A DNA stretch of 64,000 nt from Chryseobacterium sp. 52 (GCF_002754245.1 NZ_PEEX01000001.1:3080001-3144000), one strand, 5' to 3'; numbered from the stretch's first letter, positions 23,396 to 32,405 are shown. The notes: generated by a model not told the origin, from the letters alone. Program-made: numbers and translations.

Positions 23396-24547
23396 ATGAA
23401 AAAACTAAGTACGGTTTTTGTATTAATTTTATTATTAAAAATCACCACTATCATGGCACAAGAAAACAAAGCCAAAATATTGGTTCTTATCCATTCAGAT
23501 AATGGAGGAACCTATGAACTGGCAAAAGAAATAGCATCAGGTATTGAAAGCGGTAAAAATGCTACTGCCGTCATCAAACAGGTTAAAGAATCTCAAAACC
23601 CGAAATTAAAGAACATTCCTGTAGCATCCGTAGATGAATTGCCTTCTTATGACGGAATCGCTTTTGGATCACCCGTTTATTTTGGAAATATCAGTACCGG
23701 AATGAGCGAGTTTTTATCTAAAACCGTTAATTTATGGACCAATCATGCACTGGAAGGAATGCCGGCAACCGTTTTTATGTCTGCAGGAAGCGGTGCGGGC
23801 AAAGAACTGGCACTTCAGGCTTTCTGGAACAGTCTTGCTGTTCACGGAATGGTATTGGTTTCTAACGGAATCCGCGGAACCGAAAATATAAACAAGGCTA
23901 TACCTCAGGGAAATACCGTGTTGGGAGTAACAAGTATGGCTTCATTGAAAGATGTAGAAAGACCTACAAAAGACGAACGTGCACTGGCCGAACTTCAGGG
24001 AAAGAATTTTGCTAAAACAGCGTTGGCGTTGAAAGGTACTTTTACCAGGAAAATGGCAGCAGCAGTAACAACAACTGCTGAAAAATCAGGAGATATCAAT
24101 GCTCTTTTGAAACAGAAAAAGATCAGCCTTCCGCAAGTTCCTCAGCCGGCGGGAAATTATAAACCTTATGTACGTTCCGGAAATCTGGTATTCATCAATC
24201 AGGTCGCTTTGAAAGACGGAAAAATTTTAAATCCCGGGAAATTAGGCGTTGATGTGAATGAACAACAGGTAAAAGAAGCTACAGAAGCGACTATGCTGAA
24301 TGTTATTGCTGTTTTAAAAGATGCTGTGGGAGGAGATCTTAACAGAGTAAAACAATGTGTACAGTTGACAGGAATTTTCAACACAAAAGATGATTATACC
24401 AAACATGCTGAACTTATGAATACGGCATCAAACCTTACGGTAGAAGTCTTTGGAGAGAAAGGAAAACATGCAAGAGCTACCTTGGGAGCTGCATCTATTC
24501 CTGTGAATTCTTCTGTGGAAATACAGGCTATTTTTGAAATAGAGTAG
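23396..24547 (+). CDS. Exported flavodoxin/WrbA-like - RidA fusion protein
   Basis: 383 residues in three parts. A signal peptide (MKKLSTVFVLILLLKITTIM, cleavage near AQE) is followed by a flavodoxin-like domain (about 27-210): ILVLIHSDNGGTYELAKEIA binds the FMN phosphate, and GIAFGSPVYFGNIS and FMSAGSGAG match WrbA loops. The C-terminal third (about 250-383; SGNLVFINQVALKDGKI, NVIAVLKDAVGG, RATLGAASIP) is a RidA/YjgF domain. Both domains are normally cytoplasmic and separate. The RidA arginine that binds substrate carboxylate appears as HARATLG. Divergent from an AraC regulator, with a palindrome on its promoter. The physiological reaction is unknown. Confidence 0.85.
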   Translation: MKKLSTVFVLILLLKITTIMAQENKAKILVLIHSDNGGTYELAKEIASGIESGKNATAVIKQVKESQNPKLKNIPVASVDELPSYDGIAFGSPVYFGNISTGMSEFLSKTVNLWTNHALEGMPATVFMSAGSGAGKELALQAFWNSLAVHGMVLVSNGIRGTENINKAIPQGNTVLGVTSMASLKDVERPTKDERALAELQGKNFAKTALALKGTFTRKMAAAVTTTAEKSGDINALLKQKKISLPQVPQPAGNYKPYVRSGNLVFINQVALKDGKILNPGKLGVDVNEQQVKEATEATMLNVIAVLKDAVGGDLNRVKQCVQLTGIFNTKDDYTKHAELMNTASNLTVEVFGEKGKHARATLGAASIPVNSSVEIQAIFEIE

Positions 24548-24569
24548 ATCCATCAAAAAAATTATATTG

Positions 24570-24649
24570 ATCTGCGCCATCTGCTAAATCCGCGAGAAAA
24601 GAGAATTAATGTATTTTAATCTCCCGCAGATTTAGCAGATGGCGCAGAT
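24570..24649. repeat. Dispersed hairpin repeat, copy 1
   Basis: Imperfect inverted arms of 28-30 bp (24570-24597 and 24620-24649) around a 22-base loop, with cores ATCTGCGCCATCTGCTAAAT and its complement and a T-run on the plus strand. It lies between convergent genes, so it can act as a terminator. A second copy is at 31069-31180. Confidence 0.7.
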
Positions 24650-24653
24650 TTTT

Positions 24654-26123
24654 TTATTGTACCTGAGTTTTCAGAACCTCGGAAATATTTTTTATACTTT
24701 CTTCCAGCTGTTCTTCGGAAAGAGAGCCATAGCTCAGCCTGAACCCATTGATTATATGATCGTAGCTGTATTGTTTCGGATGAATAATATGAATGTTTTT
24801 CTCCAGGAGTAAAGCTGTTACGACATCCCAGTTGAGATGTTTTTTTGGAACGATCCAGAATGCAAGACCACCTTCCGGGAGTGTAAAATCTGCGATGTCT
24901 TTCATATTTTTTTCCAAAAGATCATACACAAGATCTCTTTTATTTTTATAATGAACAGTCGCTTTTTTGATATGCTTTTTTACGGCTCCTTCCTTGATCA
25001 GCTGCAAAACAGCCTGTTCCATAATCACATCCCCCTGAACATCAATGATTTTTCTGAGATCTCCAATTTTCTGGATCAGATTCATATTTTTGGAGGCCAG
25101 ATATCCAATTCTCAAAGCCGGCGCAACCACTTTACTTAATGTTCCCACATACACATACCTGTTGAGCGCTGCAAAACTGGAAACGGGTAGAATAGGACGG
25201 TAGCCGAAATGGAATTCATTGTCATAATCATCTTCAATAATGGTGATCTCATGTTTGTTTGAAAGTTCTATTAATTCCAGCCTTCGTGCTAAGCTTAAAG
25301 TAACCGTCGTAGGATACTGTCTGTGAGGAGTAATGTATATGGCTTTTATATTTTTATTTTTCGTTAAAAGCTTTTCAATATTTTTGATACTAATTCCCTC
25401 TTCGTCCACTGCTGCTGGCAAAAGTTCTGCACCTGCATATTCAAAAGCTTTCCAGGCAGGCTTATATCCGGGATTTTCCACAATCACCTGATCGCCGGTT
25501 TTCAAAAGACATTGAGCCGTCAGAAACATGGCCATTTGGCTTCCTCTGGTAATTGAAACCTCGTTTTCATCGATATGCATTCCCCGCTGATGGTTGAGCA
25601 TTTGAGAAATGGTTTTTCGGAATTCCATATCGCCGTGCTCATTTCCGTAGCCCATCATCTGCCACTTTGCTTTTCGGTTAAAGATTTGTCTGTAAGCCCT
25701 TGCCAGTTCAGTGACCGGAGCTATCTTACTGTCCGGATGACCATCGTCAAAATTGATTAGTGGTCTGTTGAAAGCGAATGAATTCTCTTCCGTATTCGGA
25801 TGTCCGGCACTTAATCTTTCCCGTAAAAGAGGAAGCTTATCGGAGACAAAAATTCCTTTTCTTTCCTTAGAGATCACCCATTCTTCATTAATGAGTACCT
25901 GATAGGCCTCTACCACTGTATTTCTGTTGACCTTTAGCATCAGTGCAAGGTTTCTGCTGCCGGGAAGAGCATCGCCTGCCTTAAGTCTTCCGGAACGTAT
26001 ATCCACAATAATAGTATCCGCAATCTGCAGATATACTGCTTTTTCAAGCTTTTTATCTATTTCAAATTCTAATTTCCAAGGACGAAGCATCTGGACTACC
26101 TGTTTATGTAAAAACTGAATCAT
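24654..26123 (-). CDS. MocR/PdxR-type regulator (GntR HTH fused to aminotransferase)
   Basis: 489 residues. A GntR domain (about 15-85; ALPGSRNLALMLKVNRNTVVEAYQ) is joined to an aminotransferase-like domain with DDYDNEFHFGYRPILPV and the PLP-lysine region YVGTLSKVVAPALRIGYL. The second in-frame ATG at 26090 (MLRPWKLEFEID) is also a credible start because the first 11 residues look extra. It is divergent from a cupin gene and is the likely regulator of that gene and perhaps of the DapA-like gene beyond. Related proteins control vitamin B6 or GABA metabolism; the effector here is unknown. Confidence 0.88.
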   Translation of the reverse strand: MIQFLHKQVVQMLRPWKLEFEIDKKLEKAVYLQIADTIIVDIRSGRLKAGDALPGSRNLALMLKVNRNTVVEAYQVLINEEWVISKERKGIFVSDKLPLLRERLSAGHPNTEENSFAFNRPLINFDDGHPDSKIAPVTELARAYRQIFNRKAKWQMMGYGNEHGDMEFRKTISQMLNHQRGMHIDENEVSITRGSQMAMFLTAQCLLKTGDQVIVENPGYKPAWKAFEYAGAELLPAAVDEEGISIKNIEKLLTKNKNIKAIYITPHRQYPTTVTLSLARRLELIELSNKHEITIIEDDYDNEFHFGYRPILPVSSFAALNRYVYVGTLSKVVAPALRIGYLASKNMNLIQKIGDLRKIIDVQGDVIMEQAVLQLIKEGAVKKHIKKATVHYKNKRDLVYDLLEKNMKDIADFTLPEGGLAFWIVPKKHLNWDVVTALLLEKNIHIIHPKQYSYDHIINGFRLSYGSLSEEQLEESIKNISEVLKTQVQ

Positions 26124-26144
26124 TTAAACAGTCCAAATATAGGG

Positions 26145-26152
26145 TAATTTTG
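26145..26152 (+). promoter_or_regulatory. -7 box TAATTTTG of the cupin gene
   Basis: A perfect TAnnTTTG match 41 bp before the cupin ATG and 22 bp outside the divergent MocR start. Confidence 0.5.
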
Positions 26153-26192
26153 TCATGCAATAACGCACAAGACCATTAAAATGTAAAACATC

Positions 26193-26648
26193 ATGGACAA
26201 AAAAGATTTCAGTTCAAAAGATTTTCACGAAACGTTTGCAAGACCAAAGTATGTAAAACCGAGTCATTTGATTCATAAAAATGTAGAAAATGCGGGTGAG
26301 CACAATCAGTTTTCAACAGAAAGGAAACACCCCGTTTTCTTCGTGGATCTTCCAAGTAAAAATGTAAGTATGACGGTTGGAGGACTGATTCCGGGCCAGC
26401 AGACCAATAAACACCGCCATACTTATGAAACCGTCTTGTATGTGATCGAAGGAAAAGGATGGACAGAAGTAGAAGGCGAGAAAGTATACTGGGAAGCAGG
26501 GGATGCTGTTTATATTCCTTCGTGGGCATGGCATAAGCATCAAAACCTTAGTGATACAGAATCTGCCAAGTATTTAGCCTGCGAAAATGCACCACAGCTT
26601 CAAAATCTGGGTGTTGCCCTGAGAGAGGAAGAGGGAAGAGATCTTTAG
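26193..26648 (+). CDS. Cupin-domain protein
   Basis: 151 residues with one cupin barrel. Motif 1 is NKHRHTYETVLYVIEGKGW (about 71-89), with His73, His75 and Glu79 as metal ligands, and motif 2 is GDAVYIPSWAWHKHQN with its histidine. No signal peptide. Single-domain cupins of this size act as metal-dependent dioxygenases or isomerases on small acids; the substrate is not evident. It is divergent from a MocR regulator, and the DapA-like gene on the same strand starts 238 bp further on. Confidence 0.8.
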   Translation: MDKKDFSSKDFHETFARPKYVKPSHLIHKNVENAGEHNQFSTERKHPVFFVDLPSKNVSMTVGGLIPGQQTNKHRHTYETVLYVIEGKGWTEVEGEKVYWEAGDAVYIPSWAWHKHQNLSDTESAKYLACENAPQLQNLGVALREEEGRDL

Positions 26649-26885
26649 ATTTTAAAACCATTAAGAAAAATAGAAAGTTTAAGCTTGTTAAGACAATCAC
26701 TTTAAGCTCAGATAAGGTTCATTTTTAAAATTTTATTAAGCCTAATGATGCTTCTATAACCTGCCAGGAATACGTTGAAGTATAAAATTTTCGTTTGAGC
26801 TTCATTTTTTTAACCGCTTAAACTTCTCTTAATGGCTGATGATAAAGATTCCCATAAAACTATTGTTAATTTAAAATAATAAAAC
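26649..26885. other. Intergenic region before the DapA-like gene
   Basis: About 240 AT-rich bases; I see no gene, strong hairpin or clear promoter. Confidence 0.4.
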
Positions 26886-27770
26886 ATGAAAAATGTTCCA
26901 TTCAAAGGAATAATTGCTTATCCCATTACGCCTTTTGATCAGAATGAAAAAGTAGATATTCCTCTTTTTAAAAAGCTGGTAGAAAGACTTATTGTTTCAG
27001 GAAGTCACGGGATAGCACCCTTAGGAAGTACAGGAGTAATGCCGTATCTGTCTGACGATGAAAAAGAAGCGATAACGGAAGCTGCCATACAGCAGACGAA
27101 CGGAAGAATTCCTACGCTTGTGGGCGTATCCAATCTGACCACAGAAAAGACTATTCATCATGCAAAGTTTGCAGAAAAAGCAGGCGCTGATGCGGTTATG
27201 ATCATTCCTATGAGCTATTGGAAGCTGACCGATGACGAGATAGTGGCTCATTATGATGCAGTAGCCGGTAAAATTTCAATTCCCATCATGGCGTATAACA
27301 ATCCGGCAACCAGTGGAGTAGATATGTCACCAGCCCTTTTGAAAAGACTGCTGGAAATCCCGAATGTTACGATGATTAAGGAAAGCACCGGAGATATTCA
27401 GAGAATGCATTATTTAAGAAAAGAACTCGGGGAGGAAACTGCTTTCTATAACGGATCCAATCCATTGGCGCTGGCTGCATTTACTGCCGGAGCAAGAGGA
27501 TGGTGCACAGCGGCTCCCAATCTGATTCCGGAACTGAATGTTGATCTGTATAAAGCTGTTGAAGAAGGAGATCTGGAAAAAGCAAAAGACGTTTTCTACA
27601 GACAGTTTGATCTGTTGAAATTTATTGTCAACAAAGGGCTGCCAAGAGCGGTGAAAGCAGGTCTGAATATTTTAGGAGAAGAAGGCGGAAACTTAAGAAG
27701 TCCGCTGAAACCTTTAACCGAAATAGAAACAGAAGAACTTAGAAATATTATTAAAACTCTTGTTAATTAA
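26886..27770 (+). CDS. DapA/NAL-family aldolase (dihydrodipicolinate synthase-like)
   Basis: 294-residue TIM barrel. GIAPLGSTGVMPYLSDDEK (about 40-58) is the pyruvate-binding region, YNNPATSGVD carries the catalytic Tyr, and the Schiff-base Lys is in TMIKESTGD (about residue 160). Specificity residues differ from lysine-pathway DapA, so it could be an N-acetylneuraminate lyase, hydroxyproline-pathway or other 2-keto acid aldolase. It overlaps no neighbour; the thioredoxin-like gene begins 10 bp after its stop. Linkage to the MocR-cupin pair suggests a catabolic role. Confidence 0.82.
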   Translation: MKNVPFKGIIAYPITPFDQNEKVDIPLFKKLVERLIVSGSHGIAPLGSTGVMPYLSDDEKEAITEAAIQQTNGRIPTLVGVSNLTTEKTIHHAKFAEKAGADAVMIIPMSYWKLTDDEIVAHYDAVAGKISIPIMAYNNPATSGVDMSPALLKRLLEIPNVTMIKESTGDIQRMHYLRKELGEETAFYNGSNPLALAAFTAGARGWCTAAPNLIPELNVDLYKAVEEGDLEKAKDVFYRQFDLLKFIVNKGLPRAVKAGLNILGEEGGNLRSPLKPLTEIETEELRNIIKTLVN

Positions 27771-27780
27771 TTTAAATCTT

Positions 27781-28014
27781 ATGAAAAAACCAATTTTTTA
27801 TCACGCAGGATGTTCCGTATGTGTAAGTGCAGAACATGATATTATCAACCTTATCGGTGCTGACCATGTAGAGATCGTGCATTTAGGAAATGACCGGAAC
27901 AAAATTACAGAAGCAGAAAATGCAGGCGTAAAATCTGTTCCTGCTTTGGTTACGCCGAACGGAAATGTTCTGCATATCAATTTTGGAGCATCAATGGATG
28001 ATGTGAAAAAATAG
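27781..28014 (+). CDS. Small thioredoxin/glutaredoxin-like protein
   Basis: 77 residues from the ATG at 27781 (MKKPIFYHAGCSVCVSAEHD); an upstream in-frame codon in the stop region of the previous gene is not a plausible start. The CSVC redox motif at 11-14 and the cis-Pro loop KSVPALVTPNG support a thioredoxin-like fold, though it is shorter than thioredoxin. It is probably co-transcribed with the DapA-like gene 10 bp upstream. Substrate unknown. Confidence 0.75.
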   Translation: MKKPIFYHAGCSVCVSAEHDIINLIGADHVEIVHLGNDRNKITEAENAGVKSVPALVTPNGNVLHINFGASMDDVKK

Positions 28015-28094
28015 AAAATATTTGGAGGCTAAGGTTTTTGAAGCCATCAAATATTTTTAATCGTGCATTTTTATCAGTTTAATATTTATGTTGT

Positions 28095-28128
28095 AAAAAA
28101 GGTGGCTGAAAAACTCAGCCACCTTTTA
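28095..28128. terminator. Bidirectional terminator
   Basis: AAAAAGGTGGCTG and CAGCCACCTTTT arms between the convergent thioredoxin-like and pyridoxamine-oxidase-like genes, with tracts usable on both strands. Confidence 0.75.
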
Positions 28129-28130
28129 TT

Positions 28131-28637
28131 TTATACAATGGCATTGCCTTCAACGCCATCAGAATTGTTGGTTTTAATCCCGGTAATGGCAGCTGTCACG
28201 AAACTGAACAGGCTGACCAGTTTTCCTGCTTTCGTATCCCAATAATACGTTTCCTTAGGTTCTACACGGATAATGGTCACATCAGGATCATTTTTTCCAT
28301 CAAACCATGCTTTGGCCATTGGGGACCATTTTTCTTCAATCGTAGCTTTATCTTTGTAAACAGACGCCTGTCCATACACGGAAAGATATTGTGAATCACT
28401 ATTGTTCATAAAGAAAAGCTGTACTCTGCGATCATCTTTTATTTCAAAATTCTTATTGCTTGTTCCGCTGCTGATAAACCACAAATTTCCGTTGTCATCA
28501 GCTTCCTGCAGTGTCATAGGACGTGAATTGACAGGAACCGTTTCAAGTTCTGTACAAAACATACAAATTCTGGCCTTCATCGAAAGTTCCTGAATTTTTT
28601 TGATCGCCTCCAGATGGGTAAGATTTTTTGTTGACAT
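28131..28637 (-). CDS. Pyridoxamine 5'-phosphate oxidase-fold protein (general stress protein 26 type)
   Basis: 168 residues with the split-barrel flavin fold. MSMKARICMFCTEL-like strand 1, PVNSRPMTLQEADDNGNLWF and QLFFMNNSDSQYLSVYGQAS are typical of the GSP26/pyridoxamine-oxidase-related group, and the late KAWFDGKNDPDVTIIRVEP is diagnostic. Members bind FMN or F420-like cofactors or serve in stress responses; no substrate is established. It is a single gene reading away from the antiporter. Confidence 0.85.
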   Translation of the reverse strand: MSTKNLTHLEAIKKIQELSMKARICMFCTELETVPVNSRPMTLQEADDNGNLWFISSGTSNKNFEIKDDRRVQLFFMNNSDSQYLSVYGQASVYKDKATIEEKWSPMAKAWFDGKNDPDVTIIRVEPKETYYWDTKAGKLVSLFSFVTAAITGIKTNNSDGVEGNAIV

Positions 28638-28921
28638 AATATAATATTTTAGTGATGGGTTAAGAATACAGAATAGAATGAATCATTCATTTTCAATGTT
28701 TATCCTTCAAAAATCCGACCATAAATTTTATTATTGGACTTTTTATCCTGTCAGAATCCTTTATTCAATCAGTGTTTTTCTATTATTAAAAAAAATATTT
28801 GGAGAGCATTAAATAAAGAAAAATGAAGCTGTCCTTTACGACAGGAAAAAATATTTTGTTATTTTTATCAGTTGAACAATCAATTATCATTGTACAACTT
28901 TCAGAAAACAATATAAGCCTG
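28638..28921. other. Intergenic region before the antiporter gene
   Basis: About 280 AT-rich bases. A near-palindrome AATGAAT/ATTCATT sits at 28677-28691, close to the start of the minus-strand gene; no clear TAnnTTTG box for the antiporter. Confidence 0.4.
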
Positions 28922-30160
28922 ATGGAAAACTACGCTGTTATTTTAGTAATTATGGCCTTAATGATCGGAGTTTCCGGTTTGTCAGGTAAGATTAAAATCC
29001 CGGCACCTATGCTGCTTTTAATTGTAGGGATATTGATTGGCTTTATCCCCGCCATGCCTGAAGTTGAGATCAATCCGGAAATCATTATGCTTCTGTTTCT
29101 GCCTCCATTATTGTATGATGCGGCCTTTAATATTTCATTCCAACAGTTTAAAACGAATCTTAATACCATCAGTACATTAGCCATAGGGCTTGTATTTATG
29201 ACGACTGCCGGTATTGCTGTGCTCGCTTATTATTTAATTCCCGGAATGAGCTGGCCGCTGGCTTTTGTATTAGGATCTATTCTTTCTGCCACAGATGCAG
29301 TTGCTGCAGTTGGGGTCACTAAAGGTTTAGGACTTTCTCACAAAACGATTACGATACTGGAAGGAGAGAGTCTGATCAATGATGCTTCAGCTCTGGTTGC
29401 TTATCGTTTTGCTGTGGCGGCTGTTACCGGAGTTGCCTTTGTAACCTGGAAGGCTTCTCTGGAATTTTTCGTTGTTTTGGGAGGAGGTTTTCTCGTGGGC
29501 TGGATTATTTTTCAGGCACTGTCTTTTACGATCCGGTTCTTTCGGACCGATGCTATGGTTGTCAACAGTCTGATCCTGTTAATGCCCTTTGTAACCTATC
29601 TTATTGCAGAACATTTTAAGGTCTCCGGGGTGATTGCGGTTGTTGTTCTGGGATTGGGAATGTCCAAACTTAGCCGGACCAGGTTTCCTGATCATGTGAA
29701 AGAACAGTCCCGGAATTTTTGGGATGTTATTATCTTTTTACTTAATGGATTGATCTTTTTGTTGATAGGGCTTGAATTTCCAATTATTTTGAAGAAAATG
29801 CCTCAGATTCAGGTATGGACTTATGCAGGCTATGCCATAATCATTGTGCTGGTGACTCTGTTGATCAGAATGGCAAGAGTATATTTGCAGCAATTTAATC
29901 TCCAAAAAGCTTTTCAGGGTAAAAGAAGGATCAGTGAAGAAGCCTTATTTGATTCTAAAACAAGTTTTATCATTACCTGGTCGGGGATGCGGGGAATTGT
30001 CTCGCTTGCCATTGCGCTCGGTCTTCCCACAATCAGTCATAACGGGGAACCTTTTCCCATGCGTAATGAAATTATCTTTTTATCCATAGCTGTTGTGCTG
30101 ATCTCCTTATTGGGGCAAGGCCTTACATTACCGTGGATTGTAAAAAAGCTTAAATTATAA
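28922..30160 (+). CDS. CPA1-type Na+/H+ antiporter
   Basis: 412 residues from the ATG at 28922 (MENYAVILVIMALMIGVSGL), with about twelve membrane segments. The frame extends 33 codons upstream, but that stretch is not family-like. SATDAVAAVGVTKGLGL in the middle carries the conserved Asp of the CPA1 ion site (ND motif analogue), and NDASALVAYRFA follows. It exchanges sodium or potassium for protons at the inner membrane and supports pH or salt tolerance. It stands alone; a leaderless-type AraC gene starts 81 bp after its stop. Confidence 0.88.
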   Translation: MENYAVILVIMALMIGVSGLSGKIKIPAPMLLLIVGILIGFIPAMPEVEINPEIIMLLFLPPLLYDAAFNISFQQFKTNLNTISTLAIGLVFMTTAGIAVLAYYLIPGMSWPLAFVLGSILSATDAVAAVGVTKGLGLSHKTITILEGESLINDASALVAYRFAVAAVTGVAFVTWKASLEFFVVLGGGFLVGWIIFQALSFTIRFFRTDAMVVNSLILLMPFVTYLIAEHFKVSGVIAVVVLGLGMSKLSRTRFPDHVKEQSRNFWDVIIFLLNGLIFLLIGLEFPIILKKMPQIQVWTYAGYAIIIVLVTLLIRMARVYLQQFNLQKAFQGKRRISEEALFDSKTSFIITWSGMRGIVSLAIALGLPTISHNGEPFPMRNEIIFLSIAVVLISLLGQGLTLPWIVKKLKL

Positions 30161-30229
30161 ATATGATTTTTTATCATTTTCCACTCTTTTTTTAATGTTC
30201 TGCCGGCTATGAAATATTTATTTTTTGTG

Positions 30230-30237
30230 TAATTTTG
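30230..30237 (+). promoter_or_regulatory. -7 box TAATTTTG just before an AraC start codon
   Basis: TAATTTTG ends only 4 bp before the ATG at 30242. Transcription would begin at or near the start codon, giving a leaderless or nearly leaderless mRNA. Confidence 0.5.
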
Positions 30238-30241
30238 TAGT

Positions 30242-31045
30242 ATGCAGATTGCCCCACCAAAGCATTTATCATCTTATATCAGGCATTTTATCTTTTTGGA
30301 AAATGCAGGAGATGACTGTAAAAATTTAAGATTGTTTACAGATGGCAGCACGGGATTGATCTTGTCGGACAGTCAGAATCTGTATACAGGTGTTTCAGAA
30401 AATCCTGTTCCTTCTTCCTTTTTCTATGGACAACCGGGAAAGTTTAAAGATTTTACCGCTAAAGGATCGTTTTCTATGATTGCCGTAGTTTTTCAGCCTT
30501 ATTTTTTTAATATTCTGCTTAATATTTCTGCAAAAGAAGCCAAGGATCAGATTATTTCGGCTGAAGATATTTTAAAAAGTGAGCTGCTTCCTTTTCAGGA
30601 AAGTCTTCTGGCCGGAAAAAATCCTAAAGTCATTATTACTGAGCTGGCTCATTTCTTTACAAAATTCCTGTCCGAAAAAATAAGCTCTGATCATGCATTG
30701 ATTAAAGCTGTTCAGCAGTTGATGCTTAAACATAAAGGTTCTGTCTCTTCAAAAGAACTAGAACAGTTCACCGGATATTCTGAACGGCATCTTGAAAGAA
30801 AATTTGAAAACTACATCGGGTTGACTCCGAAAAAATACGGAAGCATCATCAGGCTCCATCATTTCATCAATCTCATGAAGAAAAGTAACGAGAGTGAAAG
30901 CATTGCGGGACTTTCTTACGACGCAGGCTATACCGATCAGTCCCATTTAATTAAAGATTTTAAAAGTTATATCGGATTGACCCCAAAACAATACCAGAAA
31001 ACGGAAAATAAGTTAGCGGTCAACTTTATAGAACTTAGGAAATAA
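30242..31045 (+). CDS. AraC-family regulator with DUF6597-like N-domain
   Basis: 267 residues. The N-terminal half (APPKHLSSYIRHFIFLENAG, then GQPGKFKDFTAKGSFSMIAV and FQPYFF) is typical of the small sensor domain found in many Bacteroidota AraC proteins. Two HTH motifs close the protein (SSKELEQFTGYSERHLERKF and GLSYDAGYTDQSHLIKDFKS). No neighbour is an obvious target; the antiporter and the nitrilase-like gene flank it on the same strand. A -7 box lies directly ahead of its ATG. Confidence 0.88.
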   Translation: MQIAPPKHLSSYIRHFIFLENAGDDCKNLRLFTDGSTGLILSDSQNLYTGVSENPVPSSFFYGQPGKFKDFTAKGSFSMIAVVFQPYFFNILLNISAKEAKDQIISAEDILKSELLPFQESLLAGKNPKVIITELAHFFTKFLSEKISSDHALIKAVQQLMLKHKGSVSSKELEQFTGYSERHLERKFENYIGLTPKKYGSIIRLHHFINLMKKSNESESIAGLSYDAGYTDQSHLIKDFKSYIGLTPKQYQKTENKLAVNFIELRK

Positions 31046-31068
31046 GCCTCGAATGCATTTTTTTAGGC

Positions 31069-31180
31069 CCGCAGATTTAGCAGATAACGCAGATTCTTGA
31101 ACAACAATTTTAAAATATTATAGAAAGTTATCAGCTAACAAAAGAAACGTAAACATCAGCGTTATCTGCTAAATCTGCGA
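31069..31180. repeat. Dispersed hairpin repeat, copy 2
   Basis: CCGCAGATTTAGCAGATAAC with CGCAGAT (31069-31094) and the complementary arm (31155-31180), about 60 bp apart. It shares its core with copy 1 at 24570-24649 (CGCAGATTTAGCAGAT). It lies between two same-strand genes with no coding content. Confidence 0.65.
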
Positions 31181-31299
31181 GAGAAAAAATAACACAAGCT
31201 ATTCTTATAAATACCTCAAAATAGAAGCTCAAACACTTACAGATGTCGGTTTTTTACAATCCTCAGAAAAGTCTGTGCAATAGTTTTGCAGAAAAAAAG

Positions 31300-32256
31300 A
31301 TGGACAATCTCAAAATTTCAACCGCTCAGTTTGAAAATAAAAGCGGAGACAAAGAATACAATCTCTCGGTAATAGAGAAATTAGCCGCAGAAGCCGCAGC
31401 CAAAGGTTCGCAGGTTATTGCTTTCCACGAATGTTCTGTTACGGGATACACATTTGCCAGGAATCTTACCAAAGAACAGCTTCTTGATGTCGCAGAATTG
31501 ATTCCTGATGGAAAAAGCATCCATAGATTACAGCAGATTGCAGCACAAAACAATATCACTATATTGGCCGGTCTGTTCGAAAAAGATGAATATGATCATC
31601 TCTTTAAAGCTTACGTCTGCGTAGATAAAACCGGACTGATAGCCAAATACAGGAAACTTCACCCGTTTATCAATCCTCATCTGACTCCCGGAAACCAATA
31701 CTGTGTTTTTGAAATTCATGGTTGGAAATGCGGTATTTTGATCTGTTATGACAATAATATTATTGAAAATGTAAGAGCTACAAAACTGTTGGGTGCAGAT
31801 ATTATTTTTATGCCGCACGTCACTATGTGTACACCTTCTACAAGACCGGGAGCAGGATTTGTGGATCCTGAATTATGGCAGAACAGAGAAGCTGACCCTA
31901 CGTCGCTCCGCATGGAATTTAACGGAATGAAGGGAAGAGACTGGCTGATGAAGTGGTTGCCTGCAAGAGCTTACGATAACGGAGTATATGTTGTTTTTTC
32001 CAATCCAATCGGGATGGATGACGATCAGTTGAAAAACGGATGTTCGATGATTATTGATCCTTTTGGAGATGTTGTTGCAGAATGCCGTTCTTTCGATGAC
32101 AGTTTTGAAACAGCGGTTATGATTCCCGGGAAGCTTATCCAGGCTGGTGGAAACAGATATGTAAAAGCAAGAAGACCTGAGCTGTACAGAGACATTATCG
32201 GAAAGGAACATGACTCTGAGCAGAAAGTAGTCTGGATGAAAGATCATGCGATGTAG
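31300..32256 (+). CDS. Carbon-nitrogen hydrolase (nitrilase superfamily)
   Basis: 318 residues from the ATG at 31300 (MDNLKISTAQFENKSGDK), which begins the fold directly; an ATG 19 codons upstream at 31243 is possible but adds unrelated residues. The Glu-Lys-Cys triad is visible: Glu in FHECSVTGY, Lys in AKYRKLHPF, Cys in GILICYDNN. Members hydrolyse nitriles, amides or carbamoyl groups in the cytoplasm. The insert with the cluster TMCTPSTRPGAGF is characteristic of a Bacteroidota branch whose substrate I do not know. It converges with the rhodanese operon. Confidence 0.87.
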   Translation: MDNLKISTAQFENKSGDKEYNLSVIEKLAAEAAAKGSQVIAFHECSVTGYTFARNLTKEQLLDVAELIPDGKSIHRLQQIAAQNNITILAGLFEKDEYDHLFKAYVCVDKTGLIAKYRKLHPFINPHLTPGNQYCVFEIHGWKCGILICYDNNIIENVRATKLLGADIIFMPHVTMCTPSTRPGAGFVDPELWQNREADPTSLRMEFNGMKGRDWLMKWLPARAYDNGVYVVFSNPIGMDDDQLKNGCSMIIDPFGDVVAECRSFDDSFETAVMIPGKLIQAGGNRYVKARRPELYRDIIGKEHDSEQKVVWMKDHAM

Positions 32257-32405
32257 TAAAGATCCGGGTTAAAAGGATGATGAGGCTGGAAGCGGCGAGA
32301 GTTATCGTAATACTATAATGATATAGTTTCAAGACAAGAATAAAAGCAGGCTTACAGTCTTTTTTTCAAATCTTAATAATTTCCATTTTCCAGCCTTAAA
32401 CCTCC

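Noticed and set aside
28823..28921. 33-codon N-terminal extension of the antiporter
   Set aside because: Not hydrophobic in the family pattern; the usual N terminus begins at MENYAVILV.
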